DNA from: Dehalococcoidia bacterium
Lineage (GTDB): Bacteria; Chloroflexota; Dehalococcoidia; Bin125
Reading direction: 5' to 3'
Length of the DNA: 64,000 bases
Assembly: GCA_022822855.1 (NCBI GenBank)
Contig: JAJDYG010000011.1
Span: forward strand, 1-64,000
Positions 15,940 through 25,330 of this stretch are shown piece by piece. How positions within the stretch are numbered: the first letter of the stretch is position 1; every line of letters begins with the position of its first letter. Under the pieces are notes generated by a model. It saw nothing but the letters and a program-made list of their open reading frames with translations, had not been told where the DNA came from and made no database searches. A program made the position numbers and the translations under genes.

Positions 15940-18900
15940 ATGACCCTCACGATCGAACTGCTCCCCGACCCGGCTGCCAACGACCTCCGACTCGCCCAAC
16001 TCGCGGCCCAACGCAGCAGCCCCATCGATCGGCTCAACATCCTCCACGGCTCAGCGCTGCAGCGTCTCGCGACTCAGCGACTGCTGGCCGAAGCCAACGG
16101 CGGAGCCCTCGCCGCCGTCTATGGCTTCACTCCCGTCGACCTCGCGCAGGCGGTTGCGCAGCTCGGCGACGCGCCCGAACGACAGACCTGGCCGGCCGGC
16201 GCGGACCTCGCCACGCTGCGGCGCGTCGTCGCGACGCTTTCCCTGAACAGGCTCGATCCCGACGCTCCGGGCGTCGCCTCGGCGCTGCTCCGCACGCTCA
16301 CCGATCTCCGAGAGGCGGCGCTTGAGCCGGCAGATCTTGAGGAAGGCGACCTCAAGACGATCTTCGCGGCCTGGTCGGAGATCGTCGCCTCCAGCGCCGA
16401 CCGCACCTCACGCTACGAGGACGCGATCAGCTCGGCCACTCCCGACTCCGCCTATCGCGAGGCGCTGGGCGACGCTCCCCTGATCGTCTCGGGCATCTAC
16501 GACCTGACCCGCATCCAACGCTTGCTGCTGGCTCGGCTCTCGCAGGCCGCCGATGTGCGAATGCTGCTCGTCGCGCCAACCGACGATCCAGCCTCGCCCG
16601 CCCAGCGGACGCTGGCGGCGCTTCGTCGAGAGCTGAACCCGCGAGTAATCCGCTCGCTGATCCCTGCCTCGCCGTTGCCACCGGACTCGTACTTCAGCGT
16701 CGGCGATCCGACGGCCGAGGCCGATGAGATCGCGTCCCGGAGCCTCCGGCTCGGCCGCAATGGCGTCGCCTTCCACCGCATCGCAATCCTCCATCAACAG
16801 GGCTCGGCCGCAGACGACCGATTCTGCGCCGCCCTCGAACGCGCCGACATCCCCTCCTGGAGAATCGGCGGCCGACAGCTCCTGCACACACCGCCCGGAC
16901 GCGCCGCCTTGAGCCTCGCTCAGATCCTCCTGGATCCCGAGTCGGTCGAGCGCACCGCCCTGCTCGATAGGCTATCGCACCGATCATTGAGCGACCGACC
17001 GCTCGGCATCGAACGAAGCCCTGCCCAATGGGATAGCGCCGCCCTCGACGCCGGCCTCACCCGAGGCTTGCACCAGATGAGCGACCGACTCGACGGCTGG
17101 ATCGCCGCAACCCACGCAAACGCAGGCGCGGGTCTGGAGAAGCTCGTCGGAGATCTCAGCCGCCGCAGCCGCCAACTCGAGCAGCTCAAGTCCTGGGACC
17201 TGGCCGTCGCCCTGCTGCTCCGAACCGTCGACGACTACTTCGGCGACCGCAACTGCGAGCCGGAACTGCTCGCCGCTGTGAGCGACACCTTCGCCCAACT
17301 CCGAGCGCACGACACGCTCGGCGTCGACTGGTCGCCGAGCGACGGTCTGACCGCCCTCAACCGAGCCTTCAGCTCGCGAGTCGCCCGCGATCCGAGACGC
17401 CTGATCGGAGGCGTCAACGTGGGAGCCGCAACCGGACCGGCCCGAGGAATCCGCTACGAGGTGGTCTTCGTCGCGGGAGCCGCCGAGCGCGTCTTCCCGG
17501 CCGTCGGCCGACAAGATCCCCTGCTCACCGACCGCGAACGAACAGAGATCAACGCCCGTATCCCCGACGCCCTCGCCCTGCAGGGAGACCGCGCCGACAG
17601 CGACCGCCACGCCTGGGCGCTGGCCCGCCGAGCCGCCGCCCAACAGTTCACCGCCAGTTGGAGCCGTCGCAGCAGCGCGGTGGGCGGACCGGCTCGACCC
17701 TCATCCTTGCTGCTCGAAACCGCCGCAATCGACCCAACCGCAGCCTCGGAAACGGCGCTCTCCGCCATCGGTCGCATCGAGCGCATCGAGACAGCTCTCG
17801 TCACCGCCGCTCCACCGCCGTCCGCCGTCGAATCCGCCGATTGGTCATCCGTCGTCGATACGCCCGACGACGCCAGCCTGCGCCTCGGTCTGCTGACCGC
17901 TCCGAACGTCGACACCGCCGACCTCCTGCCCCAAATCTGGCCCGAAGCCGCGCCGGCCGACACCGCGCGCCGCCGCCGCAACGCAGCCTCGTTCACCGAG
18001 TTCGACGGTCTCCTCGATCACAACGCCCTCACCGACGACTGGCAACCGCTCGACCACATCTGGACGGCCTCCGCCCTCGAGACCTATGTCACCTGCCCCT
18101 ACCGATTCTTCCTGCGCCACGTCGTAGGAATCCACGCCGAGCCCGATCTCGGCCGAGCCGAACAAACAGAACGAGAGCAGGGACGCCTGATCCGTCGCGT
18201 CCTCTCAAGCTGGGTCCGCGAATACGAACACTTCAAGGCCGACCGCACCTGGTTCGAGTACGCCGACAGCCCGAGCTACCTCAACACGGTCGCGCACAGG
18301 ATCCTCGACTCCGCCGCCGAGTCCGGCGCTCTCGGCCCGCCTGCGGGCGTGCCCGCTGCGCGCCGGGAAATCCTCAGCGACCTCGACCGAGTCCGCCGCC
18401 GCGAAGCAGCCGACGCTCGCGACGGCTGGAGACCGCTGGAAGTCAACGCCACATTCGACGACGCACCGCTCCGCGTCACGGGCGATCGACAGCTTCGGCT
18501 CCAGGGCATCATCGATCGCATTGACGTTCACGCAAGCGGCCGCCAACGCGCGCTCAGCTTCTTCTCCGGCCGGACGTTCCCGGACGTTCGCGGCTTCGTC
18601 AACGGTTCCTCATTCGCATCCGTCGCCGCGCTCGCGGCCCTGACCCAGCGAGGCGTCCCGATTGATCAGGCCAAGGTCGAGCATCGCTCGGTCACCAGCC
18701 GAGGAAGTTTCGAGTCGCAAACCCTGGCCGGCGAGTCCCTCACTTCCACCGGCGGTCGCTCCGCCCCCAGCGACGGCGAGCGCCTGCGAGACGCCCTCGC
18801 GACCATCGCCGACCAGTTGGAAGCCGCCAACTTCGTTCCCTTCCCCGGCAATCCACCCCGCGATCGACCGAACTGCGCGCGCTGCCCGGTCGAGTCGTCC

Positions 18901-18996
18901 TGCACCGCCGACATCGGACGTCGCTATGCGGAGAAGGCCCGCCGAAACCAGGAAGTCGTGCGTCCGCTCGAAGTGTTGCGGCGGCAGCGCCCATGA
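15940..18996 (+). CDS. AddB-like protein with Fe-S nuclease-fold domain
   Basis: A 1018-residue protein. The C-terminal third has the AddB/RecB-family pattern: the helix SALETYVTCPYRFFLRHVVG with Cys718, and Cys979, Cys982 and Cys988 in NCARCPVESSC, together a [4Fe-4S] ligand set. The nuclease motif GIIDRID (856-862) is kept, but the position of the usual DYK-x-G reads ALSFFSG (871-877), so the catalytic Asp and Lys are lost. The N-terminal region also lacks a recognisable Walker A. It overlaps the AddA-like gene by four bases (ATGA), so the two make one complex for double-strand break end processing. I infer that AddB here is a structural or Chi-sensing subunit. Confidence 0.8.
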   Translation: MTLTIELLPDPAANDLRLAQLAAQRSSPIDRLNILHGSALQRLATQRLLAEANGGALAAVYGFTPVDLAQAVAQLGDAPERQTWPAGADLATLRRVVATLSLNRLDPDAPGVASALLRTLTDLREAALEPADLEEGDLKTIFAAWSEIVASSADRTSRYEDAISSATPDSAYREALGDAPLIVSGIYDLTRIQRLLLARLSQAADVRMLLVAPTDDPASPAQRTLAALRRELNPRVIRSLIPASPLPPDSYFSVGDPTAEADEIASRSLRLGRNGVAFHRIAILHQQGSAADDRFCAALERADIPSWRIGGRQLLHTPPGRAALSLAQILLDPESVERTALLDRLSHRSLSDRPLGIERSPAQWDSAALDAGLTRGLHQMSDRLDGWIAATHANAGAGLEKLVGDLSRRSRQLEQLKSWDLAVALLLRTVDDYFGDRNCEPELLAAVSDTFAQLRAHDTLGVDWSPSDGLTALNRAFSSRVARDPRRLIGGVNVGAATGPARGIRYEVVFVAGAAERVFPAVGRQDPLLTDRERTEINARIPDALALQGDRADSDRHAWALARRAAAQQFTASWSRRSSAVGGPARPSSLLLETAAIDPTAASETALSAIGRIERIETALVTAAPPPSAVESADWSSVVDTPDDASLRLGLLTAPNVDTADLLPQIWPEAAPADTARRRRNAASFTEFDGLLDHNALTDDWQPLDHIWTASALETYVTCPYRFFLRHVVGIHAEPDLGRAEQTEREQGRLIRRVLSSWVREYEHFKADRTWFEYADSPSYLNTVAHRILDSAAESGALGPPAGVPAARREILSDLDRVRRREAADARDGWRPLEVNATFDDAPLRVTGDRQLRLQGIIDRIDVHASGRQRALSFFSGRTFPDVRGFVNGSSFASVAALAALTQRGVPIDQAKVEHRSVTSRGSFESQTLAGESLTSTGGRSAPSDGERLRDALATIADQLEAANFVPFPGNPPRDRPNCARCPVESSCTADIGRRYAEKARRNQEVVRPLEVLRRQRP

Positions 18997-21986
18997 CCGA
19001 GCAGAACAACCCTCCCGCCGACCGGGAAGTTCGCGAGCGCTTCATCAACGAGATCGACACCTCGTTCTTCCTTGAAGCCGGCGCAGGCTCGGGCAAGACC
19101 TCGGTCATCGTCTCGCGGGTCGTCAACCTCGTCCGCCACGGCCGCGCCTTGCCCGAGATCGTCGCCATCACCTTCACCGAGAAAGCGGCCGGTGAACTCC
19201 GCGACCGCATCCGCTCCGAACTCGCCCAGGCCGGCGAGCATCACGCCCTGCGCGACGTCGACGCCGCGCCGTTTCAGACGATCCACGCCTTCGCCGCCGG
19301 CATCCTGCGAGAACACGCGCTCGACGCAGGCCTCGACCCCGACTTCCGCGTCCTCGATCAGCTCCAGGCCGACCTCAGGTTCGCCCAGTCTTGGCGCTCA
19401 TGGCTCTGGAGCGGCGACGCTCCCCAAGCCGCGCTGCAACGAGTAGTGGACCTCGGCCTGCCGCTCACAGAGCTCCAACTGGCCGCCGAACAGCTATCGC
19501 GCAATCGAGACCTGACAGGCGACTACCCCGGTGAACTGGCATCGGAGGAAACGCCCGAAGACCAGACTGGCCGCGACGCCGCTCTGGCCGACGTCACCGC
19601 CGCCGTGCGGCAGTTCGTTGACCAGGATGCAGCGCGTCGCCGCCGCGAGGGCGTGCTCACGTACGACGACCTGCTCCTCGAAGCCCGCGACCTCCTGGTT
19701 CGCTCGCCCCGCGCCCGCCGCGACCTCCGCGACCGCTACCGCACCATCATGATCGACGAATTCCAGGACACCGACCCCCTCCAGGCCCAGATCGCCCTCT
19801 TGATCGCCGCTGAACCGGATACCGACGACTGGACCGAGGCCGCTCCCGGACCGGGCAGGCTCGTGCTCGCAGGTGACCCCAAGCAATCGATCTACCGATT
19901 CCGCCGAGCCGACATCGACATCTACGAGCAGGTCCGCGACCTCTTCAGTGCCGCTCCCGAGACCGCCGCCATCGCCAGCCTGACCGTCAACTTCCGCGCC
20001 CGCCCGCAGCTCTGCCGCTGGCACAACCGGATCCTGCCGCACGTGCTCAAAGCCGATCCGGACCATCCCCGCGCCCAGGCCCGCTGGGAGGCAACCGTTC
20101 CCCATCGCGACGGCCAGGGCCCGGCACTGGCTGTGATCCCCAGCCCGCGCCAGTTCGACCGCGCCGATGAGGCTCGAACGGCCGAGTCCGCCCTGATCGC
20201 CAACCTGATCAAGCACATGCGAGAGCCGGACGCCGTCCTCGGCGGGCTGCCCTCCCACGCGGCCGCGCGAGCGCCCGAGTATCGCGAGATTGGCGTCCTC
20301 GTCCGAACCCGCGCCGGAGCCGACCGCTACACCGCCGCCCTCGACCGCGCCGGCATCCCCTATCACTTCGACAGCGGCCAGGGCTTCTACCAGCAGCCCG
20401 AGATTCGCGCCGTCGCCCACCTGCTGCAGGCGCTCGACGACCCGTCGGATCAGGCCGCGGCCGTGGCCGTGCTCAAATCGCCGCTCGCCGCTGCCTCGGA
20501 CAGCGAGATCTACGAGCTGCGCCATGCGTTGGCAGATCGCCCCTTCAGCCTCGACCCGGACGCTCTGCCCGAGTCCTACGACGGCAGGCTTCGCGGACCG
20601 ATCAGCTCGATTGCAGAGCTTGGCCGCGACCTCCACCGGCTCGGCCTGCCGGAGCTGATCGACCACGTCATTCGGGCATCCGGTCTCCTCCAGGCGCAGG
20701 CCGTCGGCGTGCGCGCTGCAGTCATGCGTCAGCGCCAGGCCAATCTGCGCATGCTGGTCCAGCGGGCCGCTCAGTTCGCCGACGCCAACGACGACAGTCT
20801 GCGTCCCTTCGTCCGCTGGCTCTCGCAGCGAGGCGTGCGCAACCTGCCCGAGTCCGAGTCGCCGACCACCGAGGCCGACGACGACGCCGTCCGCATCCTC
20901 ACCATCCACCAGGCCAAGGGTCTCGAGTTCCCGATCGTGATCGTGCCCAAGCTCCAGGACCTGCCCGGCTCGGGCGCCGACTTCATCGTCGACCGCGCGC
21001 ACGATCGGGTCGAGTTCAAGCTGGGCGACGACCGCGCTCCCTTCCGCACTCCGGGATACGCCGCCGCGCTGAGACGCGATCGCGCCTACGCCGACGCCGA
21101 AGCGCGGCGCATGCTCTACGTCGCCGCCACACGCGCTCGCGACTGGCTCATCCTGCCCTCGTTCCCGGCCGACAGCCTCGCCCGCCGCGAGTCCTTTCAC
21201 ACGTACCTCGACGAAGCCGCCCCTTACTGGCTCACCCGCGACGCCGACCCCGACACCCTGGTCATCTCCCCCCGAACCTTCGACGCCGCCCCCTCAGCCG
21301 ATCCCGAACTCCACCTGCCCCCGCTCGACGATCTGCAAGCCGAATGGCGCGAACGCCACGACGCCTCGGTTCAGGGAGGATCGCGCCAGATCGAAACCGT
21401 CACCCCATCGAGCCTCGGCAAGGACGCGCCGGAAGAAAGACCGGACGACGCAGTCGGAGACAGCGAGCGCGAAGACAGCGCCATCGATCCGCTCGACTTC
21501 GGCAGCGCCGTCCACGAGGCCCTCGAAGCGGCCGATTTCAACGACCTCGAAGTCAGCCGCCAACGAGCGCGTCGCATCTGCCGCAAGCGCCACATCCCCC
21601 CCGAACCCGTCTTCGAACACATCGGGCAATCGCTCAATTCACCCCTGATCCGCCGAGCAGCCGCATCCGACAAGGTCCATCGAGAGCTCCCCCTGGCCAC
21701 GATCGAGTCGGACAGTTCCCAAACCAGGATCACCGAAGGAGTCGCCGATCTCCTCTTCCAGGACCAGACCGGCTGGATCCTCGTCGATTACAAGTCCGAC
21801 AACCACATCCCCCCCGACCGACGCCAGGCCTACGAGCGCCAAATCCAGACCTACGCATCAATGCTCCAAAAGACCGGCCTCCCAGTCGCCGAGGCCTACC
21901 TCCTCCAAACCCCAACCGGCAACCCCATCCCCATCCCCCTCAACCCCAATCCCCATCTCCCTCGGGAAACCAGCGCCCAAACCTAA
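18993..21986 (+). CDS. AddA-like UvrD/Rep helicase-nuclease
   Basis: A 997-residue superfamily 1 helicase with a fused RecB-type nuclease. Motifs: Walker A EAGAGSGKTS (28-37), FTEKAAGELRDRI, DEFQDTDPLQ near 255, GDPKQSIYRFRRADI near 295, TIHQAKGLEFP near 640, VAATRARDWL near 710, and a C-terminal nuclease with DFGSAVHEALE and VDYKSDNHIP near 932 that keeps its Asp and Lys. It should unwind and resect broken DNA for RecA loading with the upstream AddB-like subunit, to which it is translationally coupled. The last 30 codons are Pro/Asn-rich. Confidence 0.9.
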   Translation: MTEQNNPPADREVRERFINEIDTSFFLEAGAGSGKTSVIVSRVVNLVRHGRALPEIVAITFTEKAAGELRDRIRSELAQAGEHHALRDVDAAPFQTIHAFAAGILREHALDAGLDPDFRVLDQLQADLRFAQSWRSWLWSGDAPQAALQRVVDLGLPLTELQLAAEQLSRNRDLTGDYPGELASEETPEDQTGRDAALADVTAAVRQFVDQDAARRRREGVLTYDDLLLEARDLLVRSPRARRDLRDRYRTIMIDEFQDTDPLQAQIALLIAAEPDTDDWTEAAPGPGRLVLAGDPKQSIYRFRRADIDIYEQVRDLFSAAPETAAIASLTVNFRARPQLCRWHNRILPHVLKADPDHPRAQARWEATVPHRDGQGPALAVIPSPRQFDRADEARTAESALIANLIKHMREPDAVLGGLPSHAAARAPEYREIGVLVRTRAGADRYTAALDRAGIPYHFDSGQGFYQQPEIRAVAHLLQALDDPSDQAAAVAVLKSPLAAASDSEIYELRHALADRPFSLDPDALPESYDGRLRGPISSIAELGRDLHRLGLPELIDHVIRASGLLQAQAVGVRAAVMRQRQANLRMLVQRAAQFADANDDSLRPFVRWLSQRGVRNLPESESPTTEADDDAVRILTIHQAKGLEFPIVIVPKLQDLPGSGADFIVDRAHDRVEFKLGDDRAPFRTPGYAAALRRDRAYADAEARRMLYVAATRARDWLILPSFPADSLARRESFHTYLDEAAPYWLTRDADPDTLVISPRTFDAAPSADPELHLPPLDDLQAEWRERHDASVQGGSRQIETVTPSSLGKDAPEERPDDAVGDSEREDSAIDPLDFGSAVHEALEAADFNDLEVSRQRARRICRKRHIPPEPVFEHIGQSLNSPLIRRAAASDKVHRELPLATIESDSSQTRITEGVADLLFQDQTGWILVDYKSDNHIPPDRRQAYERQIQTYASMLQKTGLPVAEAYLLQTPTGNPIPIPLNPNPHLPRETSAQT

Positions 21987-21995
21987 TCCCCCTCC

Positions 21996-22740
21996 GATGC
22001 CCCGTGCTTGACACGGGGCCCAGAGCACCCACCTCCGCCAAGGCAACACCCTCCGTCTCACCTCACCGTTCCCGACCCAGGCGCGGCCTCAGCATCGTCC
22101 AACAACGCCATCTCCCCTCGCAAGAGGAAATTTCCTCCCCCTCTGGGGGAGCCTGCCCCGCACTTGATGCGGGGGTGCCGCGAAGCGGCGGAGGGGGCCG
22201 CCCGACGTGGGCAACCATCACGAAACAGCTGACAGCTCCACCCCCAATCCGATGCCCCGTGCTTGACACGGGGCCCAGACCTCAATCATCTTGCGCGGCG
22301 TCCATCCCCGCCTCACCTCACCGTTCCCGACCCAGGCGCGGCCTCAGCATCGTCCAACAACGCCATCTCCCCTCGCAAGAGGAAATTTCCTCCCCCTCTG
22401 GGGGAGGTGCCGCGAAGCGGCGGAGGGGGCCGCCCGACATAGGCAACCATCACCAAACACCCGACAGATCCACCCCCGCCCCCGGCCAGGCCCCGATTTA
22501 TTCGGGACCCGCCCCCCTCCGATGCCCCGTGCTTGCCTGCCCCCGGCTTGACCGGCGGACACGGGGCCCAGACCTCAGTCCTCGCGCTCCGCGCTGCCGT
22601 TTCACTCACCTCCCCGTTCCCGACCAAGGCGCGGCCTCAACATCACGCCAAACAACGCCGTCTCCCATTCCAACCCCGCCGCCGGAAATTTGCTCCCCCT
22701 CGCAGGGGGAGCTGTCGCGAAGCGACTGAGGGGGTCCCAC
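21996..22740. repeat. Three direct repeat units of about 255-270 bp containing R1 and R2 palindromes
   Basis: The 860 bases between the AddA-like gene and the next gene hold no gene but three related units starting at 21996, 22251 and 22521. Each begins with GATGCCCCGTGCTT. Units 1 and 2 share a 94-base identical block (22057-22150 and 22312-22405). Every unit carries the R2 hairpin CCCCGTG-CTTGA-CACGGGG and later an R1 palindrome (about 22133-22198, 22390-22430 and 22692-22736). Units 1 and 3 also carry a nested 23-base hairpin (22151-22173 and 22535-22557). Confidence 0.85.
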
Positions 22741-22846
22741 GCCAAGAATCGCCCCGCCATCCACCTACCCCTGAGTCCCTCAGCATCCCCCAACACTCTC
22801 CAAAGAACACATATTTCGATAATATGGTTTCCAAAGGAGACCCCCA

Positions 22847-23197
22847 ATGCCCAACCCCTACCACTACCGAGCCAGAATCGACCGCCTCTGGCGACGCTCC
22901 GAACCACACAACCCCGGCTACATCCGACTCAAGGCCCTCAACGCCATCGTCCGAGAACTGTTCGCCCCCAACGAGCGAGCCCGCCTGAACCACGAGATGT
23001 ACCTCGCGACCGACCCCTACGACGTCGCTCGCCACCTCCTCCGTGACCTCCACGACAACACTTCCCTTTCCCCCTCTCCCCCCGCTTCCAGCGGGGGGAG
23101 ATGTCACGGAGTAGCCTGCCCCGCACTTGATGCGGGGACAGAGGGGGGCTCCCCACAAGGCGAGGATTCTCCCGAGGAAGACGACGACCCCCTGTAA
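22847..23197 (+). CDS. Hypothetical protein with repeat-derived C-terminus
   Basis: A 116-residue protein starting at an ATG after AGGAG. Residues 1-73 look like a real small protein (RARIDRLWRRSEP, NAIVRELFAPNERARLNHEM and a DPYDVARHLLRDLHD helix). From about residue 74 the reading frame runs into an R1 repeat carrying a nested 24-base hairpin, so residues 74-107 (SPSPPASSGGRCHG..., PALDAGTEGG) are repeat-encoded, and the protein ends in an acidic EEDDDPL tail. I do not recognise the family. Either the C-terminus is tolerated extra sequence or the insertion has altered a once shorter gene. Confidence 0.6.
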   Translation: MPNPYHYRARIDRLWRRSEPHNPGYIRLKALNAIVRELFAPNERARLNHEMYLATDPYDVARHLLRDLHDNTSLSPSPPASSGGRCHGVACPALDAGTEGGSPQGEDSPEEDDDPL

Positions 23198-23370
23198 TCC
23201 ACCTCGTGTAATCCACGTCTTCTCTCTTTTTTCCCGCGCGTTTTTTTCTCACAGGCGATCCCTCCACGCCGGCCCCGCCGTGCCCACCACCGAAACCGGC
23301 CCAAATTCCGGCAGCCGGTATCGTCAGTCCGAACGTCAAGCCTCCAATCTCGATCAGCCGGGAGCTGTCC

Positions 23371-24933
23371 ATGGCCGCCAATCCGCTCACGCCGCAACAG
23401 ATCCGCGAAGACCTCCTCATGCGCCGGCAGAAGATCGTCTCCGAAATGGGATCGGCCGAGCGCATCGCCCGCCAGCACGCCAAGGGGCGCATGACGATCC
23501 GCGAGCGTCTGGACAAGCTCTTCGACGCCGGCAGCTTCCGCGAAATCGGCACCTTCGCCCACTCCGAGATGCACGAGGTCCGCGACCGGACCCCCGGCGA
23601 CGGCAAGATCGGCGGCTGGGGCGCGATCGACGGCCGTCCCGCCACCGCCGTCGGCGACGACGTCACCGTGCTGCACGGCTCTTCCTCGGTCGTCGGCGGC
23701 AAGCGGATGAAGCGCATCTACGAGCAGTCGCTCAAGCAGGGCGTGCCCCACGTCTACTTCGGCGAGACCGGCGGCGCGCGACTGCCCGACGCCCTCGGCT
23801 CAGAAGGCTTCAGCAAGATCCCGCCCGGCATCGAATCCGCCCGCCGGCGTCGGCGCATACCGATGGCCACCGCCATCGTCGGAGAATCCTTCGGCGGCTC
23901 CAGCTTCCACAGCGCCTACTCCGACTTCACCGTCCAGGTCCGAGGCTCGGCGCTCAACGTCTCCTCTCCGCGAGTGATCGAGATCGCCACCGGCGAGATC
24001 ATCTCGTTGCAGGACCTCGGCGGCGTCGACATCCACCTCGACCTCACCGGCCAGATCGATCAGTCCGCAGAGTCCGAGAACGAAGCCATCAAGCTGATCA
24101 AGCAGTTCCTCTCCTACATGCCCTCCAACTGCTGGGAGACCCCGCCGGTCCGCGAGGGCTACGACCACGCCGAGCCCGACCCGGCCATCGCCGACCTCGT
24201 GCCCACCCGCCGGCAGCGCGCCTACGACATGCACCGCGTGATCAACCGCATCGTCGACGACGGCGAGATGCTGGAGTTCAAGCCCCGCTTCGGCCGCTCG
24301 CTGATCACCGCGCTCGCCCGGATCGGCGGGCACACGGTCGGAATCATGGCCAGCAACCCGATGTTCAACGCCGGCGCGCTCGACCCCAACACCTGCGACA
24401 AGGGCACCCAGTTCGTCTGCATGTGCGAGGCCTTCAACATCCCTACGGTCTGGCTGCAGGATGTTCCCGGCTTCATCGTCGGCTCGCAGCCCGAACACGC
24501 CCGACTCCTGCACAAGGCGATCATGTTCATGGAAGCGCTCGGCCAGATGACCGTTCCGCGTATGACCGTCGTCCTGCGCAAGGCCTTCGGCCTCGCCTAC
24601 TTCTCGCTCTCCGGCAACAGCATGGACAACTCCCTGATCACCGCCTGGCCCGGCGCCGAAATCTCCTTCATGGACCCCGGAGTCGGAGTCAACGTCGTCC
24701 ACGCCCGAGACATCGCCAATGCCGCCGATCCCGACGCCGAGCGCCTGCGTCTGGTCGACGAGTGGACCCTCGGCCACGAGCCCTGGGGAGCCGCCGGGAT
24801 TATGAACCTCGACGAGATCATCGACCCCGCCGACACCCGCCGCTGGCTCCTCGAGAGCCTCCAACGCTTCCCCGTCACCCCACCCCGCCGAGGAGAAACC
24901 AGGGAACTAGCCAGTTGGCCCACCTGCGTCTGA
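23371..24933 (+). CDS. Acyl-CoA carboxylase carboxyltransferase subunit (propionyl/methylmalonyl type)
   Basis: A 520-residue protein with both carboxyltransferase halves. The N-terminal half has RMTIRERLDKLFDAGSF and FGETGGARLPDALGSEGF; the C-terminal half has MLEFKPRFGRSLITALARIGG, GIMASNPMFNAGAL, and VPGFIVGSQPEHARLL as an oxyanion loop. It transfers CO2 from carboxybiotin to an acyl-CoA. No biotin carboxylase or biotin carrier gene is in the window, so the partners are encoded elsewhere. The ATG at 23371 follows GGGAG. The 173 bases upstream (23198-23370) show no gene. A small acidic-protein/retropepsin module follows directly. Confidence 0.92.
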   Translation: MAANPLTPQQIREDLLMRRQKIVSEMGSAERIARQHAKGRMTIRERLDKLFDAGSFREIGTFAHSEMHEVRDRTPGDGKIGGWGAIDGRPATAVGDDVTVLHGSSSVVGGKRMKRIYEQSLKQGVPHVYFGETGGARLPDALGSEGFSKIPPGIESARRRRRIPMATAIVGESFGGSSFHSAYSDFTVQVRGSALNVSSPRVIEIATGEIISLQDLGGVDIHLDLTGQIDQSAESENEAIKLIKQFLSYMPSNCWETPPVREGYDHAEPDPAIADLVPTRRQRAYDMHRVINRIVDDGEMLEFKPRFGRSLITALARIGGHTVGIMASNPMFNAGALDPNTCDKGTQFVCMCEAFNIPTVWLQDVPGFIVGSQPEHARLLHKAIMFMEALGQMTVPRMTVVLRKAFGLAYFSLSGNSMDNSLITAWPGAEISFMDPGVGVNVVHARDIANAADPDAERLRLVDEWTLGHEPWGAAGIMNLDEIIDPADTRRWLLESLQRFPVTPPRRGETRELASWPTCV

Positions 24934-24964
24934 TCTCGGTAGGCTGGGTCCATTGGAGACAACA

Positions 24965-25273
24965 GTGACCACTGAAGAAGACACACTGCCGTTCGACATC
25001 AGCTTCACTACGCCGGGTACGCCCGATTACGAGCTCATGCAGGCCGCGGATCAGGTGGCCAAACGCAATCTCGACTCCTTCCTGGCGCATGAACAAGAGA
25101 TCAACGAACGCTTCCCCGGGCCGTGCACCCTGGTGATCTACAACGGCGGCGATGTGAAAGGCTGCGAGAGTTTCGATGAGCTGATGGACTTTCTGGACAC
25201 GCTGAATGAAGTCGAACGTTTGGGCGCGCTACAGTTCGAGCAGCCGGGACACGGCAGCATCTGGGCTCTGTGA
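24965..25273 (+). CDS. Small acidic protein, DUF5678-like, module copy 1
   Basis: A 102-residue protein. The core is ERFPGPCTLVIYNGGDVKGC followed by an acidic helix (FDELMDFLDTLN), the pattern I associate with DUF5678-like small proteins; this assignment is from memory and uncertain. The GTG at 24965 is chosen because GGAG lies five bases upstream and because the second copy (54091-54399) has the same length and the same MTTE start. It precedes a retropepsin-like gene, as copy 2 does. It lies 31 bases after the carboxyltransferase gene and may share its transcript. Confidence 0.75.
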   Translation: MTTEEDTLPFDISFTTPGTPDYELMQAADQVAKRNLDSFLAHEQEINERFPGPCTLVIYNGGDVKGCESFDELMDFLDTLNEVERLGALQFEQPGHGSIWAL

Positions 25274-25330
25274 GCCGCCGCTTTCCTGGATACCTTCGCG
25301 AGGTCCCGGCGAAGCTCCCCCCCGGAACTG

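Noticed and set aside
19494..21200. A long minus-strand frame opposite the AddA-like gene
   Set aside because: It has no start signal or motifs. The plus strand carries every helicase motif.
21344..22729. A plus-strand frame running from the end of AddA through the triple repeat
   Set aside because: Arg/Pro/Ser-rich, and made of a shifted reading of AddA plus repeat DNA.
25271..25273. The TGA between the small acidic gene and the protease as a selenocysteine codon, since both are open in the same frame
   Set aside because: In copy 2 the two genes are separate and overlap at ATGA, no SECIS-like hairpin follows, and the residues after the TGA are not conserved.
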